Assembly: GCF_007954275.1 (NCBI RefSeq)
Contig: NZ_VOLT01000013.1
Span: 62,001-126,000, forward strand
Origin: Colwellia demingiae
GTDB lineage: Bacteria; Pseudomonadota; Gammaproteobacteria; Enterobacterales; Alteromonadaceae
DNA: 64,000 nucleotides
Direction of reading: 5' to 3'
A program made the position numbers and the translations under genes. Shown piece after piece: positions 10,180 through 19,612 of the stretch (the stretch's first letter is position 1; the number at the start of each line of letters is the position of its first letter). Under the pieces are notes generated by a model. That model was not told where the DNA came from. It saw only the letters and a list, made by a program, of their open reading frames with translations, and made no database searches.

Positions 10180-10659
10180 ATGAGTTTTCTGAAAAAAAGT
10201 GTTTTAGTGTTAACAATTTCTACCAGTTTAGTGGTTGCAACGACAAGTTTGGCGCAACCGGCAAGCTCTGAAAAACATGCTATTTATGCAACTGAGTTAC
10301 GTCAATCAGTGTTTAAATTATTAGGTGGAAACATGGGGCCATTAGGCGCTATGGCGAAAGGTAAAATTCCACTTGATGCTAAGGTTGTTGAAAAAAATGC
10401 AATACGCATAAACCAATTATCTTTAATGATTGCAGATTACACTCGTACTGATACCTCTAAGTTTGATGTAAAAACAGAAGCTTTAGCAAAAATTTGGCAA
10501 GAGCCAGAACATTTCAGTAAAAATATCGACAAGTTAACGGTCGCTTCTTCTACGTTGATTGCAGCGGCAAAGTCTAACGATGAAGATGCAATTAAAAAAG
10601 CTATTGGTGGCGTAGGTAAAACTTGTGGTGGTTGTCATGACGACTTTAAAGAAGATTAA
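10180..10659 (+). CDS. Periplasmic cytochrome c' family protein
   Basis: The 159-residue protein has a signal peptide (about residues 1-26, ending SLAQP), an all-helical body and a single C-terminal haem-attachment motif CGGCH at residues 149-153. This is the cytochrome c' arrangement, a four-helix bundle with the c-type haem near the C-terminus. Cytochromes c' bind NO and CO and are thought to buffer nitrosative stress; that is family knowledge, not something shown here. It is exported and matured in the periplasm. It stands alone, with a strong terminator 40 bases after its stop codon. Confidence 0.93.
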   Translation: MSFLKKSVLVLTISTSLVVATTSLAQPASSEKHAIYATELRQSVFKLLGGNMGPLGAMAKGKIPLDAKVVEKNAIRINQLSLMIADYTRTDTSKFDVKTEALAKIWQEPEHFSKNIDKLTVASSTLIAAAKSNDEDAIKKAIGGVGKTCGGCHDDFKED

Positions 10660-10697
10660 TAATATTCGTCGCTGTTAGATAAAAATATTTATTTTTA

Positions 10698-10728
10698 AAG
10701 CCTTTAACGCAGTTAAAGGCTTTTTTAT
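10698..10728 (+). terminator. Terminator after the cytochrome c' gene
   Basis: A 10-bp stem (AGCCTTTAAC with GTTAAAGGCT) and a three-base loop precede T6. The TA-flanked element begins seven bases further on. Confidence 0.85.
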
Positions 10729-10734
10729 TACGAC

Positions 10735-11014
10735 TAGGGTCTGTTGATCTTTCGCGGTTAAATTTTGTTCGCTTTTTTTAAAGAAAGTAAAACGTTTTAA
10801 TCGGGGCGAGTGGTGTGTAGCCTAGTCACTCTAAGCAAATACTACTCAACAAAGAGTAAAACGCTTTTAGCCGAATCCTTCGGACAGCGATTTTTGGTCA
10901 TTTTTACGGCGTTATCGCCTTTTTATGTGGAATAACCACATTACAAAGGCTCTACCTTGTATAAATATCCAAAAAATAGCTGCAAAAACAATCTCGAAAG
11001 ATCAATAGGCCCTA
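10735..11014 (+). mobile_element. Non-coding inverted-repeat element (MITE), family 1, copy 1
   Basis: This 280-bp element has terminal inverted repeats of about 20 bp: TAGGGTCTGTTGATCTTTCG at the left, and at the right the reverse complement of TAGGGCCTATTGATCTTTCG. It is bounded by TA, as expected for a TA target duplication. A second copy in the opposite orientation lies at 42769-43036 and shares long internal stretches, including a CCGAATCCTTCGG mini-palindrome. No coding frame is present, so mobilisation would need a transposase elsewhere in the genome. Confidence 0.85.
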
Positions 11015-11188
11015 ATTTCCGATTAAAAAATTTAAATAAAATAGTCAAGTGGGCTTGTATTTCAACAGCTAAATAGCTTAAGGAAATATGCAGCTTAACG
11101 CTAGAATTTTGTAAATATATGTATTAGACTGGAATGGCTTCTATTTTTTAAATAAGTATTATTTAACATAACTTTATAGGGATTTATT
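11015..11188 (+). other. Spacer between the element and the DUF3015 gene
   Basis: This 174-bp AT-rich spacer must hold the promoter of the DUF3015 gene. I see a purine-rich TATAGGGATT ribosome binding site just before the start and nothing else that I can support. Confidence 0.4.
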
Positions 11189-11668
11189 ATGAAAAAACTT
11201 TTAATAGCATCAACATTATTAATATCTACTTCTGCACTAGCAGATGCACCTGGTAGCCAAACATGTGGTTGGGGTAATATGCTTTTTGCTGGTCAATCTG
11301 GTACGCCTAGCCATGTTCTTGCTGCAACTACAAACAACTCAACTGGTAACAATACTTTTGGTATGTCATTCGGTTCTAATGGTTGTTCTACGAAAGGTAC
11401 ATTGACTTACGGCGGTAAGGAAATGATTGATGTTAGTATGATTATGGACGAGTTTAGTGAAGATGTTGCTCGTGGCGATGGTGAGGCATTAACTGCAGTT
11501 GCCGTTTCTTTAGGTGTTTCAGAAGCTGATCGTGCTTTATTTAAATCTACATTACATAACAACTTCAATACATTATTCCCTTCAGAAGAAGCAACAACTG
11601 AGCATGTAGTAAGCTCAATGTTTTCTCTAATGAAAAATGATGAAAATTTAGCTAAATATACTGTTTAG
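11189..11668 (+). CDS. DUF3015 family secreted protein
   Basis: The 159-residue protein has a clear signal peptide (MKKLLIASTLLISTSALADA). A Cys-containing motif follows (SQTCGWGNMLF), then TTNNSTGNNTFGMSFG and GCSTKGTL. This pattern of two conserved cysteines and a Gly/Asn-rich first half is what I recognise as DUF3015, a family of unknown function in marine gammaproteobacteria. It is predicted to be periplasmic. The start has a good ribosome binding site (TAGGGA). The next gene lies about 100 bases downstream but a terminator intervenes. No function is proposed. Confidence 0.8.
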   Translation: MKKLLIASTLLISTSALADAPGSQTCGWGNMLFAGQSGTPSHVLAATTNNSTGNNTFGMSFGSNGCSTKGTLTYGGKEMIDVSMIMDEFSEDVARGDGEALTAVAVSLGVSEADRALFKSTLHNNFNTLFPSEEATTEHVVSSMFSLMKNDENLAKYTV

Positions 11669-11690
11669 TATTAATTGTTATCGATGATAA

Positions 11691-11716
11691 AAGGCTGCTT
11701 TAAGTAGCCTTTTTTA
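11691..11716 (+). terminator. Terminator after the DUF3015 gene
   Basis: AAGGCTGCTTTAAGTAGCCT folds into a hairpin with one G-U pair and is followed by T6. Confidence 0.7.
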
Positions 11717-11774
11717 ATTCTATTGTTCCCATTACGATCACTCATTGCAATCTTATTGTTAATAAATATAACCT

Positions 11775-13634
11775 ATGAAATTTAAAGCAGTTCTTCTATC
11801 TATAGCACTCATTTTTTTTATCTCTTCAAAAGCTAATTCGCAACCACATGAAAATATTATTCAGTTGGCTAAAACCGAGCAATGGCGTGCATTGTTACAT
11901 ATAAATCTACAGACTGAAGCGGATGAACTTGAAAGCTACGTTGATGATGTAAATTTCTTTTTAGCGATAGATGGTGCGAAAAATCCAGAAAATGAATTAT
12001 TAGCCACAATAGAAGCCTTAAAAGCTCAAGGCGATATACAGTGTAAATTTCCTGCTAGAACATTATTTTTATTAGAAAATATTGGAGGTCTTGCTAAAGA
12101 AGTTGAGCCATTTGTTTGCCAGGAGTATCTGGACTGGCGTAGCACTCTAAAGACGATGAATGTAGTTTTAGTGTTTGCTTCAGCGCAATTAAATAGCCCT
12201 TCATCTATGTATGGTCATACTTTTCTACGTTTTGACCCAGATAATGTTGAACAAAACTCAACCTATCTTTCTTATGCATTGAACTTTGGCGCAACAGTAC
12301 CTGAAGGTGAGGGCGGTTTTTTATATGCAGCAAGAGGCTTAACCGGTGGTTATCCTGGATACTTTGCGGCTAACCCCTATTTCGAAAAAATCAAAGAATA
12401 TAGTCGCTTAGAAAACCGTGACCTTTGGGAATATAAATTAGATTTAACCCAAGAAGAAATAAATACCATGTTGGCTCATATTTGGGAGCTACAAGGCATT
12501 AGTTTTGAATATTACTTTTTTGATGAAAACTGTTCGTTTCGGTTGTTAGAGCTGCTTGATGTTGCGAGACCAGGCTTATACCTAGCCAAAAATTTTCCGG
12601 TGACAGCAATGCCATTAGATACAGTAAGGGTAGTGCAAGAAGCTGATTTAATAAGAGAAACAAATTATAGGCCATCAATATTGACGGAGCTAAAAGCACA
12701 ATTAGCGATGTTAAGCGCAGAAGAAAGTGAACTAGCACTGGCTTTATCTCAGGATATTGAAGTATTAAATAGCGACGAATTCCTTAAGCTTAGTAAAGTA
12801 CAGCAGCAAGGTATTGTCGATAGCGCTTATCGTTACTTGCGTTATCAAAATACATTCAATGGGCGACCTAAAGAAACTACGCGTCGAAGTTTTTTATTAC
12901 TTAGACGACTGAATGAAAACCGAACTAAATTAGTCATACCAATTGAACAGCCAGACAGACCAGACTTAGGTCATAAAACGGCTATGCTAGGATTTAGTGT
13001 AGGACAAAACCTTGATAAATCCTTTGCAGAAATCAAATATAGAGGTAGTTATCACGATTTGTTAGATCCCATATCAGGCTATTATACGGGTATGTCGTTG
13101 AATATGGTGAATGCAATGGTGAGGGTTTACGAAGGCGGGGATGTGAAACTTGAAAAAGCAGAACTTCTTGATATTATTTCGTTATCCGCAAGGAATGACT
13201 ATTTCTCACCATGGTCGTGGAAAGCAAATATTAGCCTTGAACAACAGTGGACCAAGGATAAAGAAATACTGGTTACCCAAGGCTCCGGTGGTGGCGGAGT
13301 CAGCTATCAACCATTAGAAAATAGTTATCTCTTTTTATTAGCGACAGGACGACTTGAATTTAATAGAAAGCTTGATACTTACGCTGCAGTAGCACCTGGT
13401 TTACAGTTAGGTTTTCTGTATTACTGGCCTAAAACTACGTTGTTAGTTGATGCAGAACATTATCAGTTCTTGTTTGACCAAACACAGCGAAGTCGAGTGA
13501 GTGTTGAGCAAAGTGTAGAACTTGGGGATAATGACAGTGTACGCCTTTCAGCTAACTTTCATCGTATTGAAAGCAATACTCACGATAATAAAAGCTTTCA
13601 AGAGTTTAAGCTTGAGTATCGCCACTACTTTTAA
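11775..13634 (+). CDS. DUF4105 family envelope protein (Lnb N-terminal domain type)
   Basis: The 619-residue protein has an N-terminal signal peptide (about residues 1-22). A DUF4105 domain at about residues 110-290 shows the family signatures SSMYGHTFLRF and FDENCSFRLLELLD; the conserved His and Cys suggest a cysteine-hydrolase-like fold. The C-terminal half (about 400-619) is rich in alternating polar and hydrophobic residues and ends in EYRHYF, with the C-terminal Phe typical of an outer-membrane beta-barrel. I infer a periplasmic catalytic or binding domain tethered by a barrel in the outer membrane. The biochemical function is unknown. It is a single gene followed by a hairpin at 13676-13701. 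Confidence 0.8.
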   Translation: MKFKAVLLSIALIFFISSKANSQPHENIIQLAKTEQWRALLHINLQTEADELESYVDDVNFFLAIDGAKNPENELLATIEALKAQGDIQCKFPARTLFLLENIGGLAKEVEPFVCQEYLDWRSTLKTMNVVLVFASAQLNSPSSMYGHTFLRFDPDNVEQNSTYLSYALNFGATVPEGEGGFLYAARGLTGGYPGYFAANPYFEKIKEYSRLENRDLWEYKLDLTQEEINTMLAHIWELQGISFEYYFFDENCSFRLLELLDVARPGLYLAKNFPVTAMPLDTVRVVQEADLIRETNYRPSILTELKAQLAMLSAEESELALALSQDIEVLNSDEFLKLSKVQQQGIVDSAYRYLRYQNTFNGRPKETTRRSFLLLRRLNENRTKLVIPIEQPDRPDLGHKTAMLGFSVGQNLDKSFAEIKYRGSYHDLLDPISGYYTGMSLNMVNAMVRVYEGGDVKLEKAELLDIISLSARNDYFSPWSWKANISLEQQWTKDKEILVTQGSGGGGVSYQPLENSYLFLLATGRLEFNRKLDTYAAVAPGLQLGFLYYWPKTTLLVDAEHYQFLFDQTQRSRVSVEQSVELGDNDSVRLSANFHRIESNTHDNKSFQEFKLEYRHYF

Positions 13635-13675
13635 AGTACAGGTATGAGTTATCATTCAAACTGTTTAATTAAAAC

Positions 13676-13701
13676 AAGCGGTTATTTATCAATAACCGCT
13701 T
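13676..13701. terminator. Hairpin between convergent genes
   Basis: A 10-bp perfect stem (AAGCGGTTAT and ATAACCGCTT) lies between the DUF4105 gene and the convergent cytochrome b561 gene. It lacks a strong T run on the plus strand. On the minus strand GTTTTAATT follows, so termination there is plausible. Confidence 0.5.
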
Positions 13702-13786
13702 AACAAACACTATTAAGCAATTGATAACTCTTTCTTAATAATCGTTATTTTAATTGGGAAATGTTAGTAGGACCCAGTTATGGGTA

Positions 13787-14473
13787 CTAATAGTAAAACT
13801 CCTCAATCACAGGTGCATTGATAACAACTAACCAATAGACAAAAATGACACAGCAAACAGCAACAACACAGGCAAGAATAATCTTTGAATGTGGAATTGC
13901 ATCAGAAGGTTTTACTTGCTCAGTTGTCTTTTTACCCGTGATCATGGGCAGTACTAAGTTTTCTTTTTTCACTCGCCAATAAAAAGTGATTGCTGCGATA
14001 TGTAAAACAATAGCGGCAATCATAAAATCAAAAGTATTATGATGTAAAAACTTCATCACCTTTTCTAATTCATTACTTATACTGCCGTAATAGGGTCCAG
14101 ACGAAAAAACATCATCATTAATGAATAAGCCGCTGATTGCTTGTGCTGATATGAGTATTATCATTAAAACTACCATCAAAGCACCCAATGGATTATGACC
14201 AGCTGTGCTCTTAGCGGTATTTGAACTTCGTAAATAAGAAATTAGTGCTTTTGGAGAGGGAAAAAACTGTGAGAATCGCGCATGTTTAGGTCCGATTAAG
14301 ACCCATAAAATCCGAAATGCTATTAAAGCTAACGCAACAAAACCTAGTTGCATGTGAATTTCGACCAGATCAGCCCCTTGCTCAGCGGTATACCATGCCG
14401 ACAATATAGTAATGGCAAAACTCCAATGAAAAATGCGTAAGGGTAAATCCCAAATTAGATGTTTTTCAGTCAC
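13787..14473 (-). CDS. Cytochrome b561 family membrane protein
   Basis: This 228-residue inner-membrane protein begins with the family motif of an aromatic-rich segment and haem-ligand His (WDLPLRIFHWSF, His16). Three further hydrophobic helices follow at about residues 40-63, 92-115 and 145-167, with histidines in HMQLGF, GHNPLG and LHIAAI that can coordinate two b-type haems. An extra C-terminal membrane helix lies at about residues 198-218. Relatives pass electrons between the quinone pool and a periplasmic cytochrome c or Ni-Fe hydrogenase. No partner gene is adjacent, though a cytochrome c' lies 3 kb away. The partner is unknown. Confidence 0.88.
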   Translation of the reverse strand: MTEKHLIWDLPLRIFHWSFAITILSAWYTAEQGADLVEIHMQLGFVALALIAFRILWVLIGPKHARFSQFFPSPKALISYLRSSNTAKSTAGHNPLGALMVVLMIILISAQAISGLFINDDVFSSGPYYGSISNELEKVMKFLHHNTFDFMIAAIVLHIAAITFYWRVKKENLVLPMITGKKTTEQVKPSDAIPHSKIILACVVAVCCVIFVYWLVVINAPVIEEFYY

Positions 14474-14705
14474 ACGATAACCTTTAAATGATTCAGTAAA
14501 ATATAAATAAGACGTTTATTTTACCCTAACTAACTCTGTGAAGTTAAGGCAATAAATGTACAAAGATAACTTTTCTTTTAGTTTCAATCTGTGAACATTA
14601 GTGAGCAGCTATTTAACATTTTATTTTTGTATGTTTTTAGGTTCATGCTAAGATGAGTTTGCTAAAAAAACACAAATAATACAACACTATAACAAGACAA
14701 ATACT

Positions 14706-16379
14706 ATGAAAAAAAATATATTTATTAGTACTATTCCTTTGCTGTTACTCAGTACACAACTGATGGCTCAGACGACTTTGATAGAGAATATTAATGGTTA
14801 TACTTTTATCGATAAATCGCTGACGCAGTTTTCTGCTATTTCGTTTACTGATGACACTATCGATAAAGTTTATCACCTGGGCGAAGTGGTTGAAGTACCC
14901 AATGATGCCTTAGTTATAGATGGCCAAGGTCAAACGATGCTACCAGGTCTCATTGATGCACACGGTCATGTTATTGGTTATGGACACAGTTTACTTAGGG
15001 TAGATCTGGTTAATACTACCTCAGAACTTGATGCTGTTAATCGCACCATCACTTATGCCAAGGATAATCCTTCAATGAGTTGGGTTCTTGGTCGTGGTTG
15101 GAATCAGGTGCAATGGTCTAATAACAGCTATCCAAATGCGAAAAGCTTAGATGCAGCTTTTCCTAATAAGCCGGTGTGGCTCAGACGAGTTGATGGTCAT
15201 GCTGGTTGGGCAAATTCTAAAGCAATGGCATTGGCGGGTATAACTGCAGCAAGCAAAGCTCCTACAGGAGGGGAGATCATAAAAGATAAAAATGGTCAGC
15301 CTACGGGCGTTTTCATTGATAATGCAATGGCGTTGATAACGGCTAGCATTACTCAGCCAACGCCTATAGAAGATAAAATCGCATTGAAAAGAGCAATGCA
15401 CTCACTGGCAAGTTTAGGATTAACCAGTGTGCACGATGCTGGTATTGAGCAAAAAGATATTGCGTTATATAAGATGCTTGCTAGTGAAGGAAATATGACT
15501 ATTCGTATTAATGGCATGTTGTATTTACCAAGTAAAAATTGGCAACATCAATTAGAGCAAGGACCTTATAGAACAAAAGATGACATGTTTGCTGTTAACA
15601 GTGTCAAAATTCAAGCAGATGGCGCATTAGGCAGCAGAGGTGCTTCATTAATTAATGATTACAGCGATCATTCAGGCCACAAAGGTTTGTTATTGCATGA
15701 TAAAAAAACACTACAGCACTATATTGATTTTGCTATGAATGCTGGATTTCAAGTCAATACTCATGCCATTGGTGACAATGCTAATAAATTAATATTAGAC
15801 CTTTACCAACAAGCTATTAAACAAAGTAAATCTAAGGCATTACGCCATAGAATAGAACATGCTCAAGTATTACCTTTAGAAGATATTCCTCGGTTTTCTT
15901 CGCTTAATGTCATTGCTTCGATGCAAGCGACACATGCCACGAGTGATAAAAATATGGCCGTAACTCGGCTAGGGGAGAAACGAATTTTAGGCGCTTATGC
16001 GTGGCGAAAACTACTTGATAGTAATGCTATTATTGCTGCAGGCTCAGATTTTCCGGTAGAATCTCCAAACCCATTCTTTGGTTTGCATGCCTCAATTACC
16101 AGACAAGATCATAAAAACTTACCTGTTGGCGGCTGGTATGCGGACCAGAAAATGACACGTACTGAAGCATTGAGAAGCTTTACCATTGATGCCGCATATG
16201 CGGGGCATCAAGAAAAGCTTATAGGTAGCTTAGAAGCGGGTAAAAAAGCTGATTTTATTTTACTTACAGATGACTTATTTACTATGCCTGAAAGCCAGAT
16301 TTGGCAAAGTCAGGTATTACAAACCTGGGTAGCAGGTAAAAAGGTTTTCTCTGCTATTGATGTTCCTTCAGCTAAATAA
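14706..16379 (+). CDS. Secreted amidohydrolase (YtcJ-like, amidohydrolase family 3)
   Basis: The 557-residue protein has a signal peptide (residues 1-22, ending LMAQT). The metal-dependent hydrolase fold follows: the HxH metal site DAHGHV at about residue 85, FQVNTHAIGDNAN with metal-ligand His near 353, HRIEHAQV near 382, and GSDFPVE near 455 with the catalytic Asp. This is the YtcJ-like branch, which acts on N-acyl or cyclic amide bonds; the true substrate is unknown. It is expected to work in the periplasm. The gene is monocistronic and ends at a strong bidirectional terminator. Confidence 0.9.
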   Translation: MKKNIFISTIPLLLLSTQLMAQTTLIENINGYTFIDKSLTQFSAISFTDDTIDKVYHLGEVVEVPNDALVIDGQGQTMLPGLIDAHGHVIGYGHSLLRVDLVNTTSELDAVNRTITYAKDNPSMSWVLGRGWNQVQWSNNSYPNAKSLDAAFPNKPVWLRRVDGHAGWANSKAMALAGITAASKAPTGGEIIKDKNGQPTGVFIDNAMALITASITQPTPIEDKIALKRAMHSLASLGLTSVHDAGIEQKDIALYKMLASEGNMTIRINGMLYLPSKNWQHQLEQGPYRTKDDMFAVNSVKIQADGALGSRGASLINDYSDHSGHKGLLLHDKKTLQHYIDFAMNAGFQVNTHAIGDNANKLILDLYQQAIKQSKSKALRHRIEHAQVLPLEDIPRFSSLNVIASMQATHATSDKNMAVTRLGEKRILGAYAWRKLLDSNAIIAAGSDFPVESPNPFFGLHASITRQDHKNLPVGGWYADQKMTRTEALRSFTIDAAYAGHQEKLIGSLEAGKKADFILLTDDLFTMPESQIWQSQVLQTWVAGKKVFSAIDVPSAK

Positions 16380-16444
16380 ACAATAGAGCTCGACAAATCA
16401 CTGTCGTGTTGAAAGTGACTTTCGAATACTGATCTCAAACATTA

Positions 16445-16476
16445 AAAAAGCCGATAATAATTATTATCGGCTTTTT
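16445..16476. terminator. Bidirectional terminator
   Basis: A 16-bp perfect palindrome (AAAAAGCCGATAATAA and its complement) is flanked by A and T runs on the two sides. It can end both the amidohydrolase transcript and the convergent asnB transcript. Confidence 0.88.
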
Positions 16477-16514
16477 ATTTGTCTCTACTAAAACAATGCT
16501 TTTGCTAGCAAATA

Positions 16515-18179
16515 CTAATAGCTTTCATTATGTACACTTAGTACAGCACGACCCGATGGATCGGCGTTGTTTTGAAAACTTTCATCCCAAGCTAAGGCTT
16601 CTTCTGTACTACAAGCAACAGATTTACCGCCTATAACACAATCAGCAGCAGATGCTAATGGGAATCTCTCCTCAAAGATAGAACGATAGAAATAACCTTC
16701 TTTACTATCAGGAGTATTCACTGGAAATCTAAAACTAGCACTCTCAAGTTGTTGATCAGTTACTTGTGTTTCAACATGCGCTTTTAAGCCGTCAATCCAC
16801 GAATAGCCAACACCATCAGAAAACTGCTCTTTTTGACGCCATAAAATCTCTTTAGGTAAATAACCTTCAAAAGATTCGCGCAAAATGGCTTTTTCCATTT
16901 TTCCATTGCCACACAGTTTATCTTCTGGGTTGATGCGCATTGCAACATCCATAAAGTTTTTGTCCAAAAATGGTACACGTGCTTCAATGCCCCAAGCCGA
17001 CATCGATTTGTTTGCACGTAGGCAATCAAATTTATGAAGTCGATCAAGCTTACGGTTAAGCTCTTCATGGAATTCTTGTGCGTTTGGTGCTTTATGGAAG
17101 TACAAGTAGCCGCCAAATATTTCATCAGCACCTTCACCAGACAGAACCATTTTAATGCCCATCGCTTTGATCTTACGCGCCATCAAATACATAGGCGTAG
17201 AAGCACGGATAGTTGTTACATCATAGGTTTCTAGATGGTAGATAACTTCTTTAAGTGCATCAATACCTTCTTGCTCAGTAAACACAATGCTGTGGTGGAT
17301 AGTACCGATACTATCAGCGACAGTTTGTGCAGCAATTAAATCTGGCGAACCTTCAAGACCACAGGCAAATGAATGCACTTTTGGCCACCAAGCTTCAGCT
17401 AAATCATTATCTTCAATGCGACGAGCAGCAAATTTTTGCGTAATCGCAGAAATTAGTGATGAATCTAAACCGCCTGATAACAATACACCGTAAGGCACAT
17501 CAGTCATTAAATGACTTTTAACTGACTCTTCTAATGCTTCACGAATTTTAGTAGTGCTAGTGGTATTGTCTTTTATTGCGGCATATTCTTGCCAGTTACG
17601 TTTGTAATATTGCTGTAGTTTTCCAACACGGCTATCAAGAATATGCCCTGGAGGAAATTCTTCAACAGTCTTACAAATAGGCATTAACGCTTTCATTTCT
17701 GAGGCAACATAGAAGTTACCTTCACTGTCATAACCCGTGTACAAAGGAATAATACCAATATGATCACGTGCTATTAAATAAGAGTTATCTTTTTCGTTAT
17801 ACAAAATAAAGGCAAACATACCTTGTAGTTTGTCAACAAATTCAACACCAAATTCTTCATATAAAGGTAAAATAATTTCACAATCAGAAGCTGTTTGGAA
17901 TTCGTAATCTACCGTTAATTGACTCGCTAAGGTTTTATGGTTATATATTTCACCATTAACAGCGAGTACATTGCTTTTATCACCATTGTATAACGGTTGA
18001 GCGCCATGCTCAGTATCAACAATAGATAAACGCTCATGCACTAATATGGCATTGTCGTTGTGATAAATTCCAGACCAATCAGGACCGCGGTGACGTAAAA
18101 GACGAGAACATTCTAACGCTGTAGGACGAAGTGCTTCTGCACCTGTTTTTATATCTAATATACCAAAGATTGAACACAT
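16515..18179 (-). CDS. asnB: Asparagine synthase B, glutamine-hydrolysing
   Basis: The enzyme makes asparagine from aspartate, ATP and glutamine. The N-terminal glutaminase domain has the catalytic Cys2 (MCSIFGI) exposed once Met1 is removed, with RHRGPDWSG near residue 31 and a NGEIYNH segment near 75. The synthetase domain has the ATP-pyrophosphatase loop SGGLDSSL at about residues 234-241 and LSGEGADEIFGGYLYF near 347. The 554-residue length equals that of E. coli AsnB. It is cytoplasmic and monocistronic. An AGGAGTAGCG ribosome binding site precedes the ATG, read on the minus strand. Confidence 0.97.
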   Translation of the reverse strand: MCSIFGILDIKTGAEALRPTALECSRLLRHRGPDWSGIYHNDNAILVHERLSIVDTEHGAQPLYNGDKSNVLAVNGEIYNHKTLASQLTVDYEFQTASDCEIILPLYEEFGVEFVDKLQGMFAFILYNEKDNSYLIARDHIGIIPLYTGYDSEGNFYVASEMKALMPICKTVEEFPPGHILDSRVGKLQQYYKRNWQEYAAIKDNTTSTTKIREALEESVKSHLMTDVPYGVLLSGGLDSSLISAITQKFAARRIEDNDLAEAWWPKVHSFACGLEGSPDLIAAQTVADSIGTIHHSIVFTEQEGIDALKEVIYHLETYDVTTIRASTPMYLMARKIKAMGIKMVLSGEGADEIFGGYLYFHKAPNAQEFHEELNRKLDRLHKFDCLRANKSMSAWGIEARVPFLDKNFMDVAMRINPEDKLCGNGKMEKAILRESFEGYLPKEILWRQKEQFSDGVGYSWIDGLKAHVETQVTDQQLESASFRFPVNTPDSKEGYFYRSIFEERFPLASAADCVIGGKSVACSTEEALAWDESFQNNADPSGRAVLSVHNESY

Positions 18180-18635
18180 TGAAGCGCTACTCCTTTAATT
18201 ATTGTTTGAATCGAATTGTGGACTGAATACATATTCAGCCTGTACAGATTGCCACGTTGGTCAAATAAATCAACCCAAAAAGTGAAGTTTTTACACTAAA
18301 GTGTTTGAGCGCTCGATAAATGAACAATTAATTGTTTAATATTCTTGGGAATTACCGTATTTTTAGTTTTTATAGGAAGGCAGAATGGTTGTTCTTATCG
18401 TTCTCAAAAAAGATTAACCGGATAATCAAACTAATATACATTTCATTAAACAGTCATCTTGATTTGAAAACGTTTAAATAGATAAGTGAAGCTGTATATA
18501 CCTTTGTCATATGTTATATAACTTAAATGTGCACTAGCGGATGGGATTTGCTCATTACCAATAGACTGCTATATACTGCTAACAGGTATCATGTGATAAA
18601 TTTTTGGAATAATAATTAAATTACTCAAATACTGT
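18180..18635. other. Divergent spacer between asnB and the solute-binding gene
   Basis: This 456-bp AT-rich stretch must contain promoters for asnB (leftward) and the solute-binding gene (rightward). A small dyad, GTTTTTACACTAAAGTGTTTGAG, lies near 18287-18308. I find no coding frame, terminator or repeat that I can support. The last 36 bases may encode the signal peptide of the next gene (see that entry). Confidence 0.4.
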
Positions 18636-19352
18636 GTGCTTTTTATCAGTGGATTAATGTGCAGTAAAGCAAGCACTCAAGAAATATTAATGGCGTTTAG
18701 CCAAGAGATCCCTCCCTATATTATTGAAACAAGTAATTCCGGGATCGAAATTGATATTATATCTGCTGCTTTGGCATATAAAGGACATACACTAAAACCT
18801 TTGTACTTTCCTTTAGGTAGAGTTCCTATCGCTTTTAGTCATAATCTGGTTGATGCGGCGATGGGTGATATGGGCGTTGATTTGAAAGATGGATTTTATG
18901 CTAATCCTGCCATTATCTATGACAACATTTTTATTACCCTTAAAAGTAGAAATATTACTATAAATAAACCGAGTGATTTAGATTCTTTTCACGTGGCTTC
19001 TTTTCAAGGCGCGGAAAAACGATATCCTGACTGGTTAAAAAGTGTTGTTGAAGATAATCGATTTTTTGGGGTCAGCGATCAGTTAAAACAAGTTGAATTA
19101 TTACAACGAGGGCGATTTGATGTTGTGCTCTGTGACCGTTATATTTTCAGATACTTTGTTAATAAAATTGAGTTAATCAAAGAATTAGAAATTAGTGAAA
19201 TTGATGAGCATAACTTTATCACAGTAGACCCCATGAATTATCGTCCAGTATTTAGAGACAAAAAAATACGCGACGATTTTAATTTGGGGCTGAGTTACTT
19301 GAAAGAAAGTGGAGAATTTCAAAAAATATATAATAAGTATTTAGAGTCGTGA
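18636..19352 (+). CDS. Periplasmic amino-acid-type solute-binding protein (family 3)
   Basis: The protein resembles family 3 extracellular solute-binding proteins such as PBPb/HisJ: FSQEIPPYI near the start, a ligand-binding loop region, and LKESGEFQKIYNKY at the C-terminus. There is no adjacent permease or ATPase, so it may be an orphan receptor-like protein, as is common in this lineage. The annotated start is GTG, which gives a truncated signal sequence (VLFISGLMC...). The same frame is open back to 18600 and would read IIIKLLKYCVLFISGLM, a much better signal peptide, but it has only ATT or ATA as possible initiation codons. A GGA sequence lies six bases before the ATT at 18615. Another choice is the ATG at 18657. 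Confidence 0.75.
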   Translation: MLFISGLMCSKASTQEILMAFSQEIPPYIIETSNSGIEIDIISAALAYKGHTLKPLYFPLGRVPIAFSHNLVDAAMGDMGVDLKDGFYANPAIIYDNIFITLKSRNITINKPSDLDSFHVASFQGAEKRYPDWLKSVVEDNRFFGVSDQLKQVELLQRGRFDVVLCDRYIFRYFVNKIELIKELEISEIDEHNFITVDPMNYRPVFRDKKIRDDFNLGLSYLKESGEFQKIYNKYLES

Positions 19353-19612
19353 ACCCTCACTGAAAACTTGTTTGATTATTCAGCTCTACTCTTAAAATTT
19401 ATTTTTTTCAATAACGTATAGGCTGCGATTCCAACCAAACAACGCATTTTCTTGATGCTAATGTCATGTCGAATTATTGAGAAAGCTATGTTTGTCTTTT
19501 TGGTTGTTATGACTCTCAGATACGTAACAGCCACTAGAACACCTAACTTTTACAAAAGCTTTGCTATCCACTCCTACTTGCGTGGATAACGGTAATTTAG
19601 TGGCTGAAATTG

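Noticed and set aside
10735..11014. Insertion sequence with transposase
   Set aside because: The two TA-bounded elements have inverted ends but no coding frame, so they are non-autonomous at best.
19565..19588. TATCCAC/GTGGATA hairpin downstream of nhaD
   Set aside because: The stem is seven pairs with no T run in either direction, so I did not call it a terminator.
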